A stretch of DNA of 64,000 nucleotides from an uncultured Rickettsiales bacterium (GTDB lineage: Bacteria > Pseudomonadota > Alphaproteobacteria > Rickettsiales > UBA1997). Position 1 is the first letter of the stretch. Every line of letters starts with the position of its first letter. The notes under the pieces were generated by a model. That model was not told where the DNA came from, did no database searches, and saw nothing but the letters and a program-made list of their open reading frames with translations. Positions 26,664 to 36,064 of this stretch are shown piece by piece. Made by a program: the position numbers and the translations under genes. The stretch lies in contig CAKVGI010000004.1 of NCBI GenBank assembly GCA_934747265.1, forward strand, positions 1 through 64,000, written 5' to 3'.

Positions 26664-28391
26664 TTACATCTTTTCTACTGCTTCAATTCCTAATAAATAC
26701 AAACATGTCTCAATATATTTTTTAGTTAAATATATCAAAGATAGTTTTGATTTTTTGTATTCTTTATCTGTTTCAGAATTTATAGGGCAAGCAGAGTAAA
26801 AACCACTAAATTTTTTAGCTAAATTATAAACATATTCAGCAATATAATTTGGAGCTCTTTTATCATAAGCTCCTTTTAATGTTTGTGGGAACCTTGTTAA
26901 TTCAATAGCTAAGTCTTTTTCTTCTTTTGTTTTTAATTCTGTAATTTTGTAATCAAAACTATCATTGCTTGATAAGATTGAGTTAATTCTTACTAAACTA
27001 TATAGGATATAAGCTCCTGTTTTACCTTCAAAGTTTGTAAATTGTTCCATATCAAAGATATAGCTTGATTCTCTATAATTAATTAAATCAGCAAATTTTA
27101 AGCAAGCCACAGCAATTTTTTCAATGGTTTCTCTATCTTTTATTGTTGATTTTTGAGAAATAACTTCAACCATTTCATTAATTAAATCTCTCAATTTTAC
27201 AACATCACCGCTTCTTGTCTTAAATGGTTTTCCATCCTTACCGTTCATAGTACCAAAGGCAATATGTTCTGCAGTATGTTTATCATCTAAATAGCCACTT
27301 CTTCTTGCGGATTCAAAGACTTGTTTAAAATGCAACCCTTGTCTATAATCAACAACATAAAGCATTAAATCAGGATTAAATTTTGTCTTTCTGTCAAGAA
27401 TTGTAGCCATATCACTACTTGCATACATAACTGCACCATCGCTTTTTTCAATGATTGCTGGTGGCATATCTTTATCACTCAAATCAATAACTTTTGCACC
27501 TTGCGAAACAGTAATAATTCCTTTACTTTCAAGGTCTGGTATCATTTTTCTTATTAAATCATGCACACTGCTTTCGCCATTCCATAAATCAAAATGGGTA
27601 TCTAAAACTTTGTATATTTCTTTCATATCATTTATAGATATATCCCAAAAATATTTCCATAAAGTTCTATATGGTTTATAACCATCCTGTAAGAGTTTTG
27701 TAGTTTCTCTAACCTTTTCGGCAAAAAGTTCATCTTCCTTATTTTTTGCGCTTGATGCTTTATAAATTGTAAGCAAATCAGCTGGGGTTAGGTTTAAATC
27801 GGTAATCTCATCTTTATCAAAACCTTCTTTGAATACTTCGGCATTTGGATATTTAATTCTAATACCTTCAATTACCATACCCATTGGAGTTCCCCAATCG
27901 CCTAAATGATTATCACCAATAACATTATCTCCGGCGAATAAAAATATTCTTCTTAAACTTTCACCAATAACGGTTGATCTTAAATGTCCAACATGCATTT
28001 CTTTTGCAACATTAGGACTACTAAAATCTATTACAACAGTCTTTTTATTATTATCATTTGTGTATGACAATTTATCATCATTAAAGTTTGAATTTATTTC
28101 TTTTAATAGAATATCATTCTTTAAAACAACATTTATAAATCCGGGTCCATCAACTGTAATTTTTTCAAATAAACCAGTTGCTTCAAGCTCTGGAACTATT
28201 AAATTCGCTACGTCTCTTGGTGATTTTTTTAGAATTTTACATAAAGGCATAGCACAATTTGTTTGAAAATCACTCAAATCAGGTCTGTCGGAATATTGAA
28301 AAAAAGCATATTTTTTATCAAGTCCAAGCTTATCAAAAATCTTTACTAATTTGTCATTTAAAATATCTAAAATATTCATTTTATTATCCAT
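26664..28391 (-). CDS. argS: Arginyl-tRNA synthetase
   Basis: 575 residues, normal for ArgS. Class I HIGH-type motif is AKEMHVGHLRSTVIGESLRR near residue 115, and the GTMNGKDGKPFKTRSGDVVKL block near 390 replaces a KMSKS loop, as is usual in ArgS. The N-terminal Add-1 domain (tRNA D-loop recognition) and the C-terminal DALR anticodon-binding domain are complete. It starts one base after the alanine racemase stop, so the two are translated from one transcript. Confidence 0.98.
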   Translation of the reverse strand: MDNKMNILDILNDKLVKIFDKLGLDKKYAFFQYSDRPDLSDFQTNCAMPLCKILKKSPRDVANLIVPELEATGLFEKITVDGPGFINVVLKNDILLKEINSNFNDDKLSYTNDNNKKTVVIDFSSPNVAKEMHVGHLRSTVIGESLRRIFLFAGDNVIGDNHLGDWGTPMGMVIEGIRIKYPNAEVFKEGFDKDEITDLNLTPADLLTIYKASSAKNKEDELFAEKVRETTKLLQDGYKPYRTLWKYFWDISINDMKEIYKVLDTHFDLWNGESSVHDLIRKMIPDLESKGIITVSQGAKVIDLSDKDMPPAIIEKSDGAVMYASSDMATILDRKTKFNPDLMLYVVDYRQGLHFKQVFESARRSGYLDDKHTAEHIAFGTMNGKDGKPFKTRSGDVVKLRDLINEMVEVISQKSTIKDRETIEKIAVACLKFADLINYRESSYIFDMEQFTNFEGKTGAYILYSLVRINSILSSNDSFDYKITELKTKEEKDLAIELTRFPQTLKGAYDKRAPNYIAEYVYNLAKKFSGFYSACPINSETDKEYKKSKLSLIYLTKKYIETCLYLLGIEAVEKM

Positions 28392-29858
28392 TTATTTATT
28401 TTCAATTCTGGAACTTTTACCCAAATAATAAAACAGTTCCTTTTTACTTTTTTTAACATTTTGTTCAAAACTATCAATGCTATGTTCTGTGTCAAAAATA
28501 ATAACTTTATTTCCAATATCAATATTGTCAAAATCATCATCTGTTAGTTTTATAACAATTTGATCCATAGAAATTTTTCCGCACAGATAACATTTTGTAT
28601 AATTTCCATCATTTTTTTTGACATAAACATAACAATTCTTGTTGCTTGCTATTGATGACAATCCATCCAAATATCCTCCAAAAAATGTAGCAAGTTTTTC
28701 GTGTTTTTTGATAGTATTTAGTCCGTCGTAGCCAACAATTCCATCTTCATCAACAATTCTTTTTTCTGTAATCTTTGAATAAAACTGGCCCAATTTTGCA
28801 TTGTATGTGGCTTTAAATTTAGAATCATCTTCCGTTTCCCTTTTTCTAATTGTATTTATAGAGAAACCAGCTGTATCTGTATCGCAATTACTTAAAAATC
28901 TAGCAATGGACTCCATTGAACCCACACCTAAATTATCCAAGAATGTTTTTAAATTTAAAGAACCACCTAAGACAACAACTTCTTTTTCAATTAGTGATTT
29001 ATCTTGTGTGTCTAATATTGTTCTATCTTCAAGAACCTCTTTGATAAATATTTTTACTCCATTATATAATACATAACAATCACCATTGCCGTATTCCGTA
29101 AAAATACCATTATTTATACCAAAAGGTAAATATAAATTTATTCCATCTGTTCTGATATTTGACTTGATCGAAATTACATCTTTAAAACCTTCATAATATC
29201 CATATAATATTTTACCCGGTCTGCAAGTGTTGCAAAAATCTGACAAGTTAAAGTTTACTATACCATCGCTTGCGGATATACCCTTTAAAATATTTTCATC
29301 AGGAAAAAATTCCGAAATCTTTCTAAAATTTTCAATTTGTCTGTCATTTACATTATTTTTAATGTTATCAGCACAAGCAAAATGGCTCATTATCATTAAA
29401 ACATTGAGTTTACTATTATCAATATATTCCTTTACACTTTTTGTTTGTGATACTTCAAAACCATTTCTATTTAAACCAGTATTAAATTGCAAAACTACGT
29501 CTTTTATTGATGTTTTTGATACTAATTTTAATTGTTCAAAATTATTAATAACTGGTGTCAATGAATACTGCTCAAAAAATTTTTCATCACCATCAAATAT
29601 ACTATTGAGCACAAATATTCTTTCTAATTTTGGGAACATTTTTTTAAGCTCAATACCTTCTTTTAAAGCAAAAACAAAATACTTTGTTTGGGGAATATCT
29701 AGCCTTAATAATCTATCAACTACATTATAAATACCAATATCATAAGCGTTAGCTTTTACAACGGGAATAGCATTAACTCCATAGCCTGTAATTTCTCTAA
29801 TCTTTTCAAAGTTATATGCTAAATTTTCTAAATTTAATTCAATTTTTGCTTTTTTCAT
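28392..29858 (-). CDS. alr: Alanine racemase with a duplicated, partly degenerate C-terminal domain
   Basis: 488 residues, about 120 more than typical Alr. The PLP lysine lies in VVKANAYDIG (K35); the barrel continues with FNTGLNRNGF and MSHFACAD. Residues 242-326 resemble the Alr beta domain but have LPFGINNG in place of GYADG and LDTQD in place of MDQ, so the catalytic Tyr is missing. Residues 348-485 repeat the domain with a good GGYLDG (Y396) and GKISMDQIVIKLTD. The enzyme makes D-alanine for peptidoglycan. The start may be 29858 or the ATG at 29870, which has a GGGG 6 nt upstream. Confidence 0.85.
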   Translation of the reverse strand: MKKAKIELNLENLAYNFEKIREITGYGVNAIPVVKANAYDIGIYNVVDRLLRLDIPQTKYFVFALKEGIELKKMFPKLERIFVLNSIFDGDEKFFEQYSLTPVINNFEQLKLVSKTSIKDVVLQFNTGLNRNGFEVSQTKSVKEYIDNSKLNVLMIMSHFACADNIKNNVNDRQIENFRKISEFFPDENILKGISASDGIVNFNLSDFCNTCRPGKILYGYYEGFKDVISIKSNIRTDGINLYLPFGINNGIFTEYGNGDCYVLYNGVKIFIKEVLEDRTILDTQDKSLIEKEVVVLGGSLNLKTFLDNLGVGSMESIARFLSNCDTDTAGFSINTIRKRETEDDSKFKATYNAKLGQFYSKITEKRIVDEDGIVGYDGLNTIKKHEKLATFFGGYLDGLSSIASNKNCYVYVKKNDGNYTKCYLCGKISMDQIVIKLTDDDFDNIDIGNKVIIFDTEHSIDSFEQNVKKSKKELFYYLGKSSRIENK

Positions 29859-30040
29859 AATATAATACATTTTTTGCCCCAATTACATCATAATATTAAA
29901 ACATTATTTTTATTATTTTCAAGAAAATTATGTTAAATTTTAATAATTTAATATTATAACAAAAATACATTTTTATAGTTATTGATATTTTATTTTTTAT
30001 TTTTTATAATGATTATGTTGGTGTGAATTTTATTTTTTAT

Positions 30041-30202
30041 ATGGCTAAATATATCTTTGTTTTATTTTTATTTATATTTTTGCAATCATGTGTTGCTAAT
30101 AGAGTTATAGAAGTAAAGAGTCCATGTGTTTCTGGCGAAGATGGACCTTGTGGACCAAGAAGAATTATAAATACTTGGTTAAATCAAAATGAATTAAGTT
30201 AA
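30041..30202 (+). CDS. VirB7-like small lipoprotein
   Basis: 53 residues. A hydrophobic start (AKYIFVLFLFIFLQSC) ends in a lipobox Leu-Gln-Ser-Cys with the lipidated Cys at residue 17. The mature part reads VIEVKSPCVSGEDGPCGPRRIINTWL. Tiny lipoproteins with a SPCVS-x(n)-GPC-P(K/R)R-IN motif occur in Rickettsiales and relatives as candidate VirB7 subunits of the type IV secretion core complex; this is my recollection. Presence of virB4 and virB8 elsewhere in the window supports the idea. It stops 16 bp before the S41 protease gene on the same strand. Confidence 0.6.
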   Translation: MAKYIFVLFLFIFLQSCVANRVIEVKSPCVSGEDGPCGPRRIINTWLNQNELS

Positions 30203-30218
30203 AAATGGTAGAGTAAAA

Positions 30219-31640
30219 ATGAAAAAATTAATAGTAATTAATGTATTTTTATTTGTTGTATTTTTATCTATTTATGTTTTAAATAGTTATGTAGGTTTAT
30301 ATATTTTTGGTTCAAAAGACATAGCTTTACTTGCAGATACGGCAAATAATTTGGATTTAGCATTAAAAAAAGAGAAGGCAATCAAAAATAAAAAATCTTA
30401 TTCAGTGGATAAGGTTGAGAATTATGGTATGTTGTACAATGATGTTGTGAAAATGATTCAAACTGCATACGTTGAAGATGTTGATGAGGATAAGTTTTTT
30501 GAGGCTTCATTAAATGGTATGTTGACATCGTTGGATCCACATTCGGCATATTTTTCAAAAGAAGAATACGAACAATTAGTTAATGATACACAAGGTGAAT
30601 TTAGTGGTTTGGGAATTGAAGTAACCACAGAAAATTCTTTTATTAAAGTTATTACACCAATAGATGATGGTCCTGCTTATAAGGCTGGAATTAAGGCTGG
30701 TGATTATATAAATACTATTAATGATAAAGCTGTCATGAACATGACTTTAAGTGAAGCTGTTAAAATGATGAGGGGCAAAAATAGTAAAGATAGAGGTATT
30801 GTAAAACTTACTATTTTGAGAGCTGGCGAAAAAGAACCTTTGGAATTTAAAATTAAAAGAGATTTAATAAAGACAGATCCAGTTAAAGCGAGAGCAGAAG
30901 GTGATATAATTTATATTCGTATTTCAAGTTTTACAACTCCAACATATGTGAATATGATAAAAGAATTTAATAGAGTTGAAAATGAAATAGGAAAAGAAAA
31001 TGTAAAAGGTCTAGTACTAGATTTAAGAAATAATCCTGGTGGCCTTTTGGATGCTTCGGTTTTTGTTTCCGATGCTTTCTTAGATAAAGGTAAAAAAATT
31101 GTAAGTATTAAGGGTAAAAATGGTACTTTAATGAAAGAGTATAAGTCTTTAAATGATCAAGATCTAATACCAAATTTACCTATGGTTGTATTGATTAACG
31201 AGGGATCAGCCTCTGCGTCAGAAATTGTTGCTGGTGCCTTACAAGATAATGGTAGAGCTATAATTGTTGGAAAGCAATCGTTCGGTAAGGGGTCAGTACA
31301 ATCTGTAATTCCTTTAAATAATGGTGGTGGAATTAAATTAACAATAGCAAAATACTATACACCTAATGATATATCAATACAGGCCGAAGGTATAAAGCCA
31401 GATATAGAAGTTGGTTTAGCTAAAATTGAAGAAATAGATGCAAGTAAATGGATAGTTAAAGAAAATGATTTAAAGGGACACTTGGAAAACGATGATGAAA
31501 ATGATATAGTTCATAAAGAAATGAAAAAACAACTAAAAACCAAAAATGAAAGCATGTATAATAAAGATTATCAATTGGCTAGGGCGTTAGATTTATTATT
31601 AGGAATTAGTTTCTACAACCAAAATAATAAAGCAGAATAA
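30219..31640 (+). CDS. ctpA: S41 family C-terminal processing peptidase
   Basis: 473 residues. An N-terminal membrane anchor (about 5-22) is followed by a tail-binding region, a PDZ domain near 115-190 (ITPIDDGPAYKAGIKAGDYI) and the S41 catalytic core. The nucleophile Ser is in NEGSASASEIVAGALQD and the Lys base in GKQSFGKGSVQ. CtpA/Prc enzymes trim periplasmic and envelope proteins. It is followed after 3 bp by a PpiC-type foldase gene, so a periplasmic protein quality-control operon is likely. Confidence 0.95.
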   Translation: MKKLIVINVFLFVVFLSIYVLNSYVGLYIFGSKDIALLADTANNLDLALKKEKAIKNKKSYSVDKVENYGMLYNDVVKMIQTAYVEDVDEDKFFEASLNGMLTSLDPHSAYFSKEEYEQLVNDTQGEFSGLGIEVTTENSFIKVITPIDDGPAYKAGIKAGDYINTINDKAVMNMTLSEAVKMMRGKNSKDRGIVKLTILRAGEKEPLEFKIKRDLIKTDPVKARAEGDIIYIRISSFTTPTYVNMIKEFNRVENEIGKENVKGLVLDLRNNPGGLLDASVFVSDAFLDKGKKIVSIKGKNGTLMKEYKSLNDQDLIPNLPMVVLINEGSASASEIVAGALQDNGRAIIVGKQSFGKGSVQSVIPLNNGGGIKLTIAKYYTPNDISIQAEGIKPDIEVGLAKIEEIDASKWIVKENDLKGHLENDDENDIVHKEMKKQLKTKNESMYNKDYQLARALDLLLGISFYNQNNKAE

Positions 31641-31643
31641 TTT

Positions 31644-32546
31644 ATGAAAAAAATATTTATTTTCTTTATTTTATTGTTTTTAAATAGCTTTAATTTATTT
31701 GCTGGTAATTTTGATGTTGTTGCAAGAGTTAATGATAAAATTATTACAAATTATGACTTGAATAATTATGTAAATATTTCTCAATTATTTTTTAAAGATA
31801 CAGATAATTCAAAAAATTTTAGACAAGAAATACTAGATTGGATAGTTGATAATATTTTAAAAAAAGAAGCAATAGAAAAAGAAAAAATTGATTTTGATGA
31901 AGATGAATTTAAATATTATTTAAAGTCTTTTGAAGAAAAAAATCAAATATCACAATATAATTTTAACAAGGATTTGTATTTGGATATTATAAAAACAAAT
32001 TTTTTGTGGTTTAAGTTAATTAATCAAAAAATAAAACCAACTGTTAGTATTAGTGAGTCTGAAGTTGATGATTCATTGGAATATTTGATAGATGACTCAA
32101 TTCGAACTAGATATAATATTTCGCAAATTGTTGTTTATGAAAGAAAAAATGCAAACTCTAATATTATAGCTGATAAAATATATAAAGAAATAAAAGAAAA
32201 TAATAATTTTGAAAATATCGCTGAAAGATTATCGCAAGATGAAAGTAGCAAAAAGAATAAAGGCTATATTGGTTGGGTTGATGAAATGGAAATAAATGAA
32301 AAAATATATAATGAAATAAAAAACTTAAAAGTTGGTGATATTACAAAACCAATATATTTTTCAGATACCAATTCCGGATTTTATTTGATAATCAAACTTA
32401 ATGATAAAAAAAGAGAAAAAATAGCAAAACAAGATGATATAGCAAGAGCGAAATATTATATTTATGGACAAAAATTAAATATTGCTATTAGGCAATATTT
32501 AGATAATCTTTACAATAATTCATTTATTGAAATAATAAATAGATAA
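31644..32546 (+). CDS. Periplasmic SurA/PpiC-type peptidyl-prolyl isomerase
   Basis: 300 residues with a signal peptide (MKKIFIFFILLFLNSFNLFAG). Residues 22-150 form the SurA-N-like chaperone domain (VVARVNDKIITNYDL, ILDWIVDNILKKEA). The parvulin domain follows at about 153-255 (RYNISQIVVYERK, LSQDESSKKNKGYIGWVDEMEI, VGDITKPIYF). SurA guides outer-membrane proteins through the periplasm. SurA normally has two parvulin domains; only one is present here. Confidence 0.85.
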   Translation: MKKIFIFFILLFLNSFNLFAGNFDVVARVNDKIITNYDLNNYVNISQLFFKDTDNSKNFRQEILDWIVDNILKKEAIEKEKIDFDEDEFKYYLKSFEEKNQISQYNFNKDLYLDIIKTNFLWFKLINQKIKPTVSISESEVDDSLEYLIDDSIRTRYNISQIVVYERKNANSNIIADKIYKEIKENNNFENIAERLSQDESSKKNKGYIGWVDEMEINEKIYNEIKNLKVGDITKPIYFSDTNSGFYLIIKLNDKKREKIAKQDDIARAKYYIYGQKLNIAIRQYLDNLYNNSFIEIINR

Positions 32547-32719
32547 GAGGAAGAGAAGGAAAATTTGATAATTAATGCAGAGATTCAGTAAAAAATGTAG
32601 AATTTTAATACTAAGAATAAAAATATAAAAAGAATAAACATAAGTATTAGTATGAAATATCTTGCAAAAATAAAATATTTTATTAATATTTTTTTGTAAG
32701 AGAAATAAAAATTTTGTAT

Positions 32720-33709
32720 ATGAAAATTCTAGGAAATGTTAAAAATGGAACAAATGGCGAAAATGAAAAGATTAATGCAAAACTTATAATAGTTTTGATT
32801 ATTGCTTTATTAATTTTTGTAGCCTTATTTTTCGGTCTTAAAAGTAAAAAGAATATTTTAGATAAAGGAAAAGAAATAGCTGTTGTTGATGGTGTTAAAA
32901 TATATGAAGTTGATATACAAAATAGATTGAATGCAATTAGTTCAAATACAAAAATAGATATAGAATTTTTACCGCAAGATGTTTTAAAAGCAATGATATT
33001 GGAAGTTAGTGTTAATGATCAAATAGATAAAGAAGCTAAAAAATTGGGTTATTATAAGGATGAAAAAATTAAAAATTTAGTTCAAGAATATAAAAAAGAA
33101 TTAGTTAGAGAAAAATTTTTAAATGAACAAATTTATTCAAAAATTACAGAAAAAGAGGCGTTAGCTGAGTATGAAAAAATAGCACAACATTTGGAAGGAA
33201 AAGAAGAAAGAAAGATAAAACATATTCTTGTTGAAAATGAAGACGAGATAGAAAGAGTTAGAAGAAGCGTTATGAGAAGCGGAAATTTTGAGAAGGTAGC
33301 AAAATCAAAATCAATCGACAAAGCAAGCGCTGAGAATGGTGGTGATATAGGATATGTATTGAAAGAAGAGTTAGTACCAGAATTTGGTGATGTTGCTTTT
33401 ATATTAAAGGTTGGAGAAATTTCTAAGCCAGTTAAGACACAATATGGCTGGCATATTATAAAGGTTGAAGATGTAAGACCTGCAAAATTTTTACCTTTTG
33501 ATGAAGTAAAAGATGGAATTATTCAAAGTCTGCAACAACAAGCAATTCAAGAATATTTGATGTCTTTGACAAAAGATTTGAAGATTGAAATGAAAATTGA
33601 TCAAAATTTAGATGCAGCGAGTGTTTCTGATAATACAAATATAACAGAAAATAAAGATAATATTGAGACAAATGTAAATCTTGATAATACAGCAGAAGAA
33701 AATAAATAA
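32720..33709 (+). CDS. Membrane-anchored parvulin-type foldase (PpiC/PrsA-like)
   Basis: 329 residues. A single membrane helix lies at about residues 23-40 after a short cytosolic start. The parvulin domain at about 155-255 is clear: KIKHILVENEDEIERVRR, SIDKASAENGGDIGYVLKEELVPEFGDVAFILKVGEISKPVKTQYGWHIIKVED. The end is an acidic, Asn-rich disordered tail. I chose ATG 32720 over a TTG two codons upstream. It is the second PpiC protein in a row and is preceded by a 173-bp gap. Confidence 0.9.
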   Translation: MKILGNVKNGTNGENEKINAKLIIVLIIALLIFVALFFGLKSKKNILDKGKEIAVVDGVKIYEVDIQNRLNAISSNTKIDIEFLPQDVLKAMILEVSVNDQIDKEAKKLGYYKDEKIKNLVQEYKKELVREKFLNEQIYSKITEKEALAEYEKIAQHLEGKEERKIKHILVENEDEIERVRRSVMRSGNFEKVAKSKSIDKASAENGGDIGYVLKEELVPEFGDVAFILKVGEISKPVKTQYGWHIIKVEDVRPAKFLPFDEVKDGIIQSLQQQAIQEYLMSLTKDLKIEMKIDQNLDAASVSDNTNITENKDNIETNVNLDNTAEENK

Positions 33710-33722
33710 ATACAATATTCAG

Positions 33723-34496
33723 ATGATTAAAAAAAACACAAAAAATGGGGAGCTTTCCAATAAAATATTAATTTATGGGAAGCATCCTTTTTTTTCAATA
33801 TTAAAAACAGGTAAAAGAAAGATTTATTCAATTTATGTATCAAATAAAAATAAAAAAGAATTTTATGATATTTTAAGTAAGGAGAATATATCAATTAATA
33901 GTAAAGTTGAAGTTAATTTTGTAGATAATACTGAAATTGATAAAATATTTAATAATAGAGAAAAAAATCATCAAGGTTATTTAATGAAAGTTGCTGAAAG
34001 ACAAAAAATTACTTTTGATGATTTTATAAATTCTTTGCAAAATGTAAAAGATTTACCAAAGTTGTTGATTTTGGATCAGATTTTAGATCCTCATAATTTA
34101 GGAGCTATAATTAGAACTTCTGTTGCTTTTGGTATTGAAAAAATAATTATTACGTCATACAATTCTGTGAAAGACACTCCAATAGTTTCAAAAGCGTCTG
34201 TTGGATTAAATGAATTTGTAGATTTAATTGAGGTTGTAAATTTAAATAATGCTATCAAAAGTTTAAAGAACGTTGGTTATTTTGTTATAGGACTTGATGG
34301 TGAAGCTAAAATTACAATAGATAAGATTACAGACAGTAGAAATTTAGCGCTTGTTTTGGGAAATGAAGGAAAAGGTATTAGGGAGCTTGTAAAAAGAAAT
34401 TGCGACGAGTTAGTTAAGATACCTATGGAAAATTGTGCTGAAAGTTTGAATGTCTCTGTCGCAACGGCTATTGCTATTTATCAATTATGGAGATAA
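33723..34496 (+). CDS. rlmB: SpoU family RNA 2'-O-methyltransferase (RlmB-like)
   Basis: 257 residues. The N-terminal SpoU substrate-binding domain begins LIYGKHPFFSIL. The SPOUT core has motif 1 ILDQILDPHNLGAIIRTSVAFG, motif 2 LALVLGNEGKGI and motif 3 IPMENCAESLNVSVATAIAIYQL, which form the knotted SAM site. RlmB methylates G2251 of 23S rRNA; TrmH-type tRNA specificity cannot be excluded from sequence alone. The ATG at 33723, just after the foldase stop, is preferred to an upstream start inside that gene. Confidence 0.93.
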   Translation: MIKKNTKNGELSNKILIYGKHPFFSILKTGKRKIYSIYVSNKNKKEFYDILSKENISINSKVEVNFVDNTEIDKIFNNREKNHQGYLMKVAERQKITFDDFINSLQNVKDLPKLLILDQILDPHNLGAIIRTSVAFGIEKIIITSYNSVKDTPIVSKASVGLNEFVDLIEVVNLNNAIKSLKNVGYFVIGLDGEAKITIDKITDSRNLALVLGNEGKGIRELVKRNCDELVKIPMENCAESLNVSVATAIAIYQLWR

Positions 34497-34497
34497 A

Positions 34498-34629
34498 ATG
34501 TCAAGAGAATTTTTTACAGCATTAGCATTATTAATATCATACTACGCAAAAATAAAATTTAATCTTACATTTAAAATGTTCTGTGGTGTTTTTTTGCTGG
34601 CATTATTATTAATTTATCAAAAAAGATAA
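34498..34629 (+). CDS. Small membrane protein, 43 residues
   Basis: A short open frame from the ATG at 34498 to TAA at 34627-34629. A GGAG lies 6 nt ahead of the start within the end of the methyltransferase gene. The product has a hydrophobic N-terminal segment with LALLISYYAKI and a second one (FCGVFLLALLLIYQKR). The good ribosome binding site and tight packing between two genes argue that it is real, though no homologue is recognised. Confidence 0.45.
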   Translation: MSREFFTALALLISYYAKIKFNLTFKMFCGVFLLALLLIYQKR

Positions 34630-34670
34630 TATTTATTTATGTATTTTTTTATTAAGAAAGGAGAAAAATT

Positions 34671-34919
34671 ATGGAAAATCAGGAGAATAATGTAGATTTA
34701 AAATTGAAGAGATTTGTTGAAAATATAGAAAGGCTTGAAGAAGATAAAAAAGAACTTTCTAGACAAATTTCAGATATTTATAAAGAAGCAAAAGCATTTG
34801 GCTTTGATTCAAAAGCTTTAAGAAGAATAATATCTTTAAGAAAGATGAATATAGATAAAAGAGTTGAATTGGAACATTTAGTTGATGTTTATAAAGAAGC
34901 GTTGGGAATGTTGGAATAA
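34671..34919 (+). CDS. gapR: GapR family (DUF2312) DNA-binding protein
   Basis: 82 residues, the usual length. The family signature is clear: RFVENIERLEEDKKELSRQISDIYKEAKAFGFDSKALRRIISLRK and a final coiled-coil segment. GapR binds AT-rich overtwisted DNA and supports replication and segregation in Caulobacter; DUF2312 is mainly alphaproteobacterial, so this gene supports the lineage. A strong GAAAGGAGAAAA site lies just ahead of the start. rnd follows after 4 bp. Confidence 0.95.
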   Translation: MENQENNVDLKLKRFVENIERLEEDKKELSRQISDIYKEAKAFGFDSKALRRIISLRKMNIDKRVELEHLVDVYKEALGMLE

Positions 34920-34923
34920 AAAT

Positions 34924-36063
34924 ATGTTTTATATAGATAATACAGAAGATTTAGTTAATATATGCAATGAAATTGTTGCAAATACAAATATAATAGCATT
35001 AGATACAGAATTTATTAAACAAAAAGAGTATTTTCCAACTTTATCAATTATACAATTATCATTTTTTAATGGTCAAATAATTAAAAATTGTATTATTGAT
35101 GTTTTAGCTGAAAATTTTTGTTTGGATTCTTTTTTTGAAATATTATCAAATGAGAAAATTAAAAAAATATTTCATTCTTGCAGTCAAGACTTGGAAGCTT
35201 TGTACTTTATAAGTAAAAAGATACCAGTTGGAATTGAAGATACTCAGGTAATGGCTGAATTTTGTGGTATGAAATCAAATTTAAGTTATAAAGATTTGGT
35301 AAAAGATACATTGAAGGTTGTAATAGAAAAAAGTAAGAAAGTACAAACAAGCGATTGGTTGCAGAGACCATTAAGTGAAAAACAGTTAAATTATGCAATA
35401 GGGGATGTAGATTATTTATTGGAAATGTATATATATTTAGCTCAACAATTAGATAAAAATAAAACTTTCAAGTATTATAAAGCTGAGATGAATGAAAGAT
35501 ATGGAAAAAATATGATACAAAATCTCATTAATAATTCTTGGAAAAAAATGAGATTTAAGTTAGGAAATAAAACAAATATTTACATGATTATCCTAAAACG
35601 ATTATGCATCCTAAGAGAAAAGATTGCAATGGAAGAAAATGTAATTAAAAATTCAATTTTACCAGATAATTTTTTTAAAGTATTATTGACCGAACAACCA
35701 AAAACAATAGCGGAATTAAATGAAGTTTTTGCTGATGATGTTGAAATAATGAATAAGTCAAAAGACATAAAACGTATATTTTTAAACGAATATAATGCAA
35801 TTTTAGAACAAATAAAATCAGAAAATATTGAAGAAAAACCATATATTACAGAGTTAAAAAATAGATCTTTATTGCAAAAATTGGAAGAAATGAATGATTA
35901 CATTATTGCCAAATGCAAACAGTTGGATATTAATCCAGAAGTAGTACAAAATAAAGGTGATTTAATTGCATTTCTTACGGATAGTGAAAAAATTGAAGAT
36001 TTATTTGCAAAATGGAAGATTGAACTTTTTGGTAAAAGATTAAAAGAAATAAAGGCAAGATAA
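34924..36063 (+). CDS. rnd: Ribonuclease D
   Basis: 379 residues from the ATG at 34924. The DEDDy exonuclease motifs are in order: IIALDTEFIKQKEYFPTLSIIQLSF (Exo I), KIFHSCSQDLEALYF (Exo II) and QLNYAIGDVDYLLEMYIYL (Exo III with the catalytic Tyr). A helical HRDC-like region follows. RNase D trims tRNA 3' ends. It starts 4 bp after gapR. Confidence 0.95.
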   Translation: MFYIDNTEDLVNICNEIVANTNIIALDTEFIKQKEYFPTLSIIQLSFFNGQIIKNCIIDVLAENFCLDSFFEILSNEKIKKIFHSCSQDLEALYFISKKIPVGIEDTQVMAEFCGMKSNLSYKDLVKDTLKVVIEKSKKVQTSDWLQRPLSEKQLNYAIGDVDYLLEMYIYLAQQLDKNKTFKYYKAEMNERYGKNMIQNLINNSWKKMRFKLGNKTNIYMIILKRLCILREKIAMEENVIKNSILPDNFFKVLLTEQPKTIAELNEVFADDVEIMNKSKDIKRIFLNEYNAILEQIKSENIEEKPYITELKNRSLLQKLEEMNDYIIAKCKQLDINPEVVQNKGDLIAFLTDSEKIEDLFAKWKIELFGKRLKEIKAR

Positions 36064-36064
36064 A

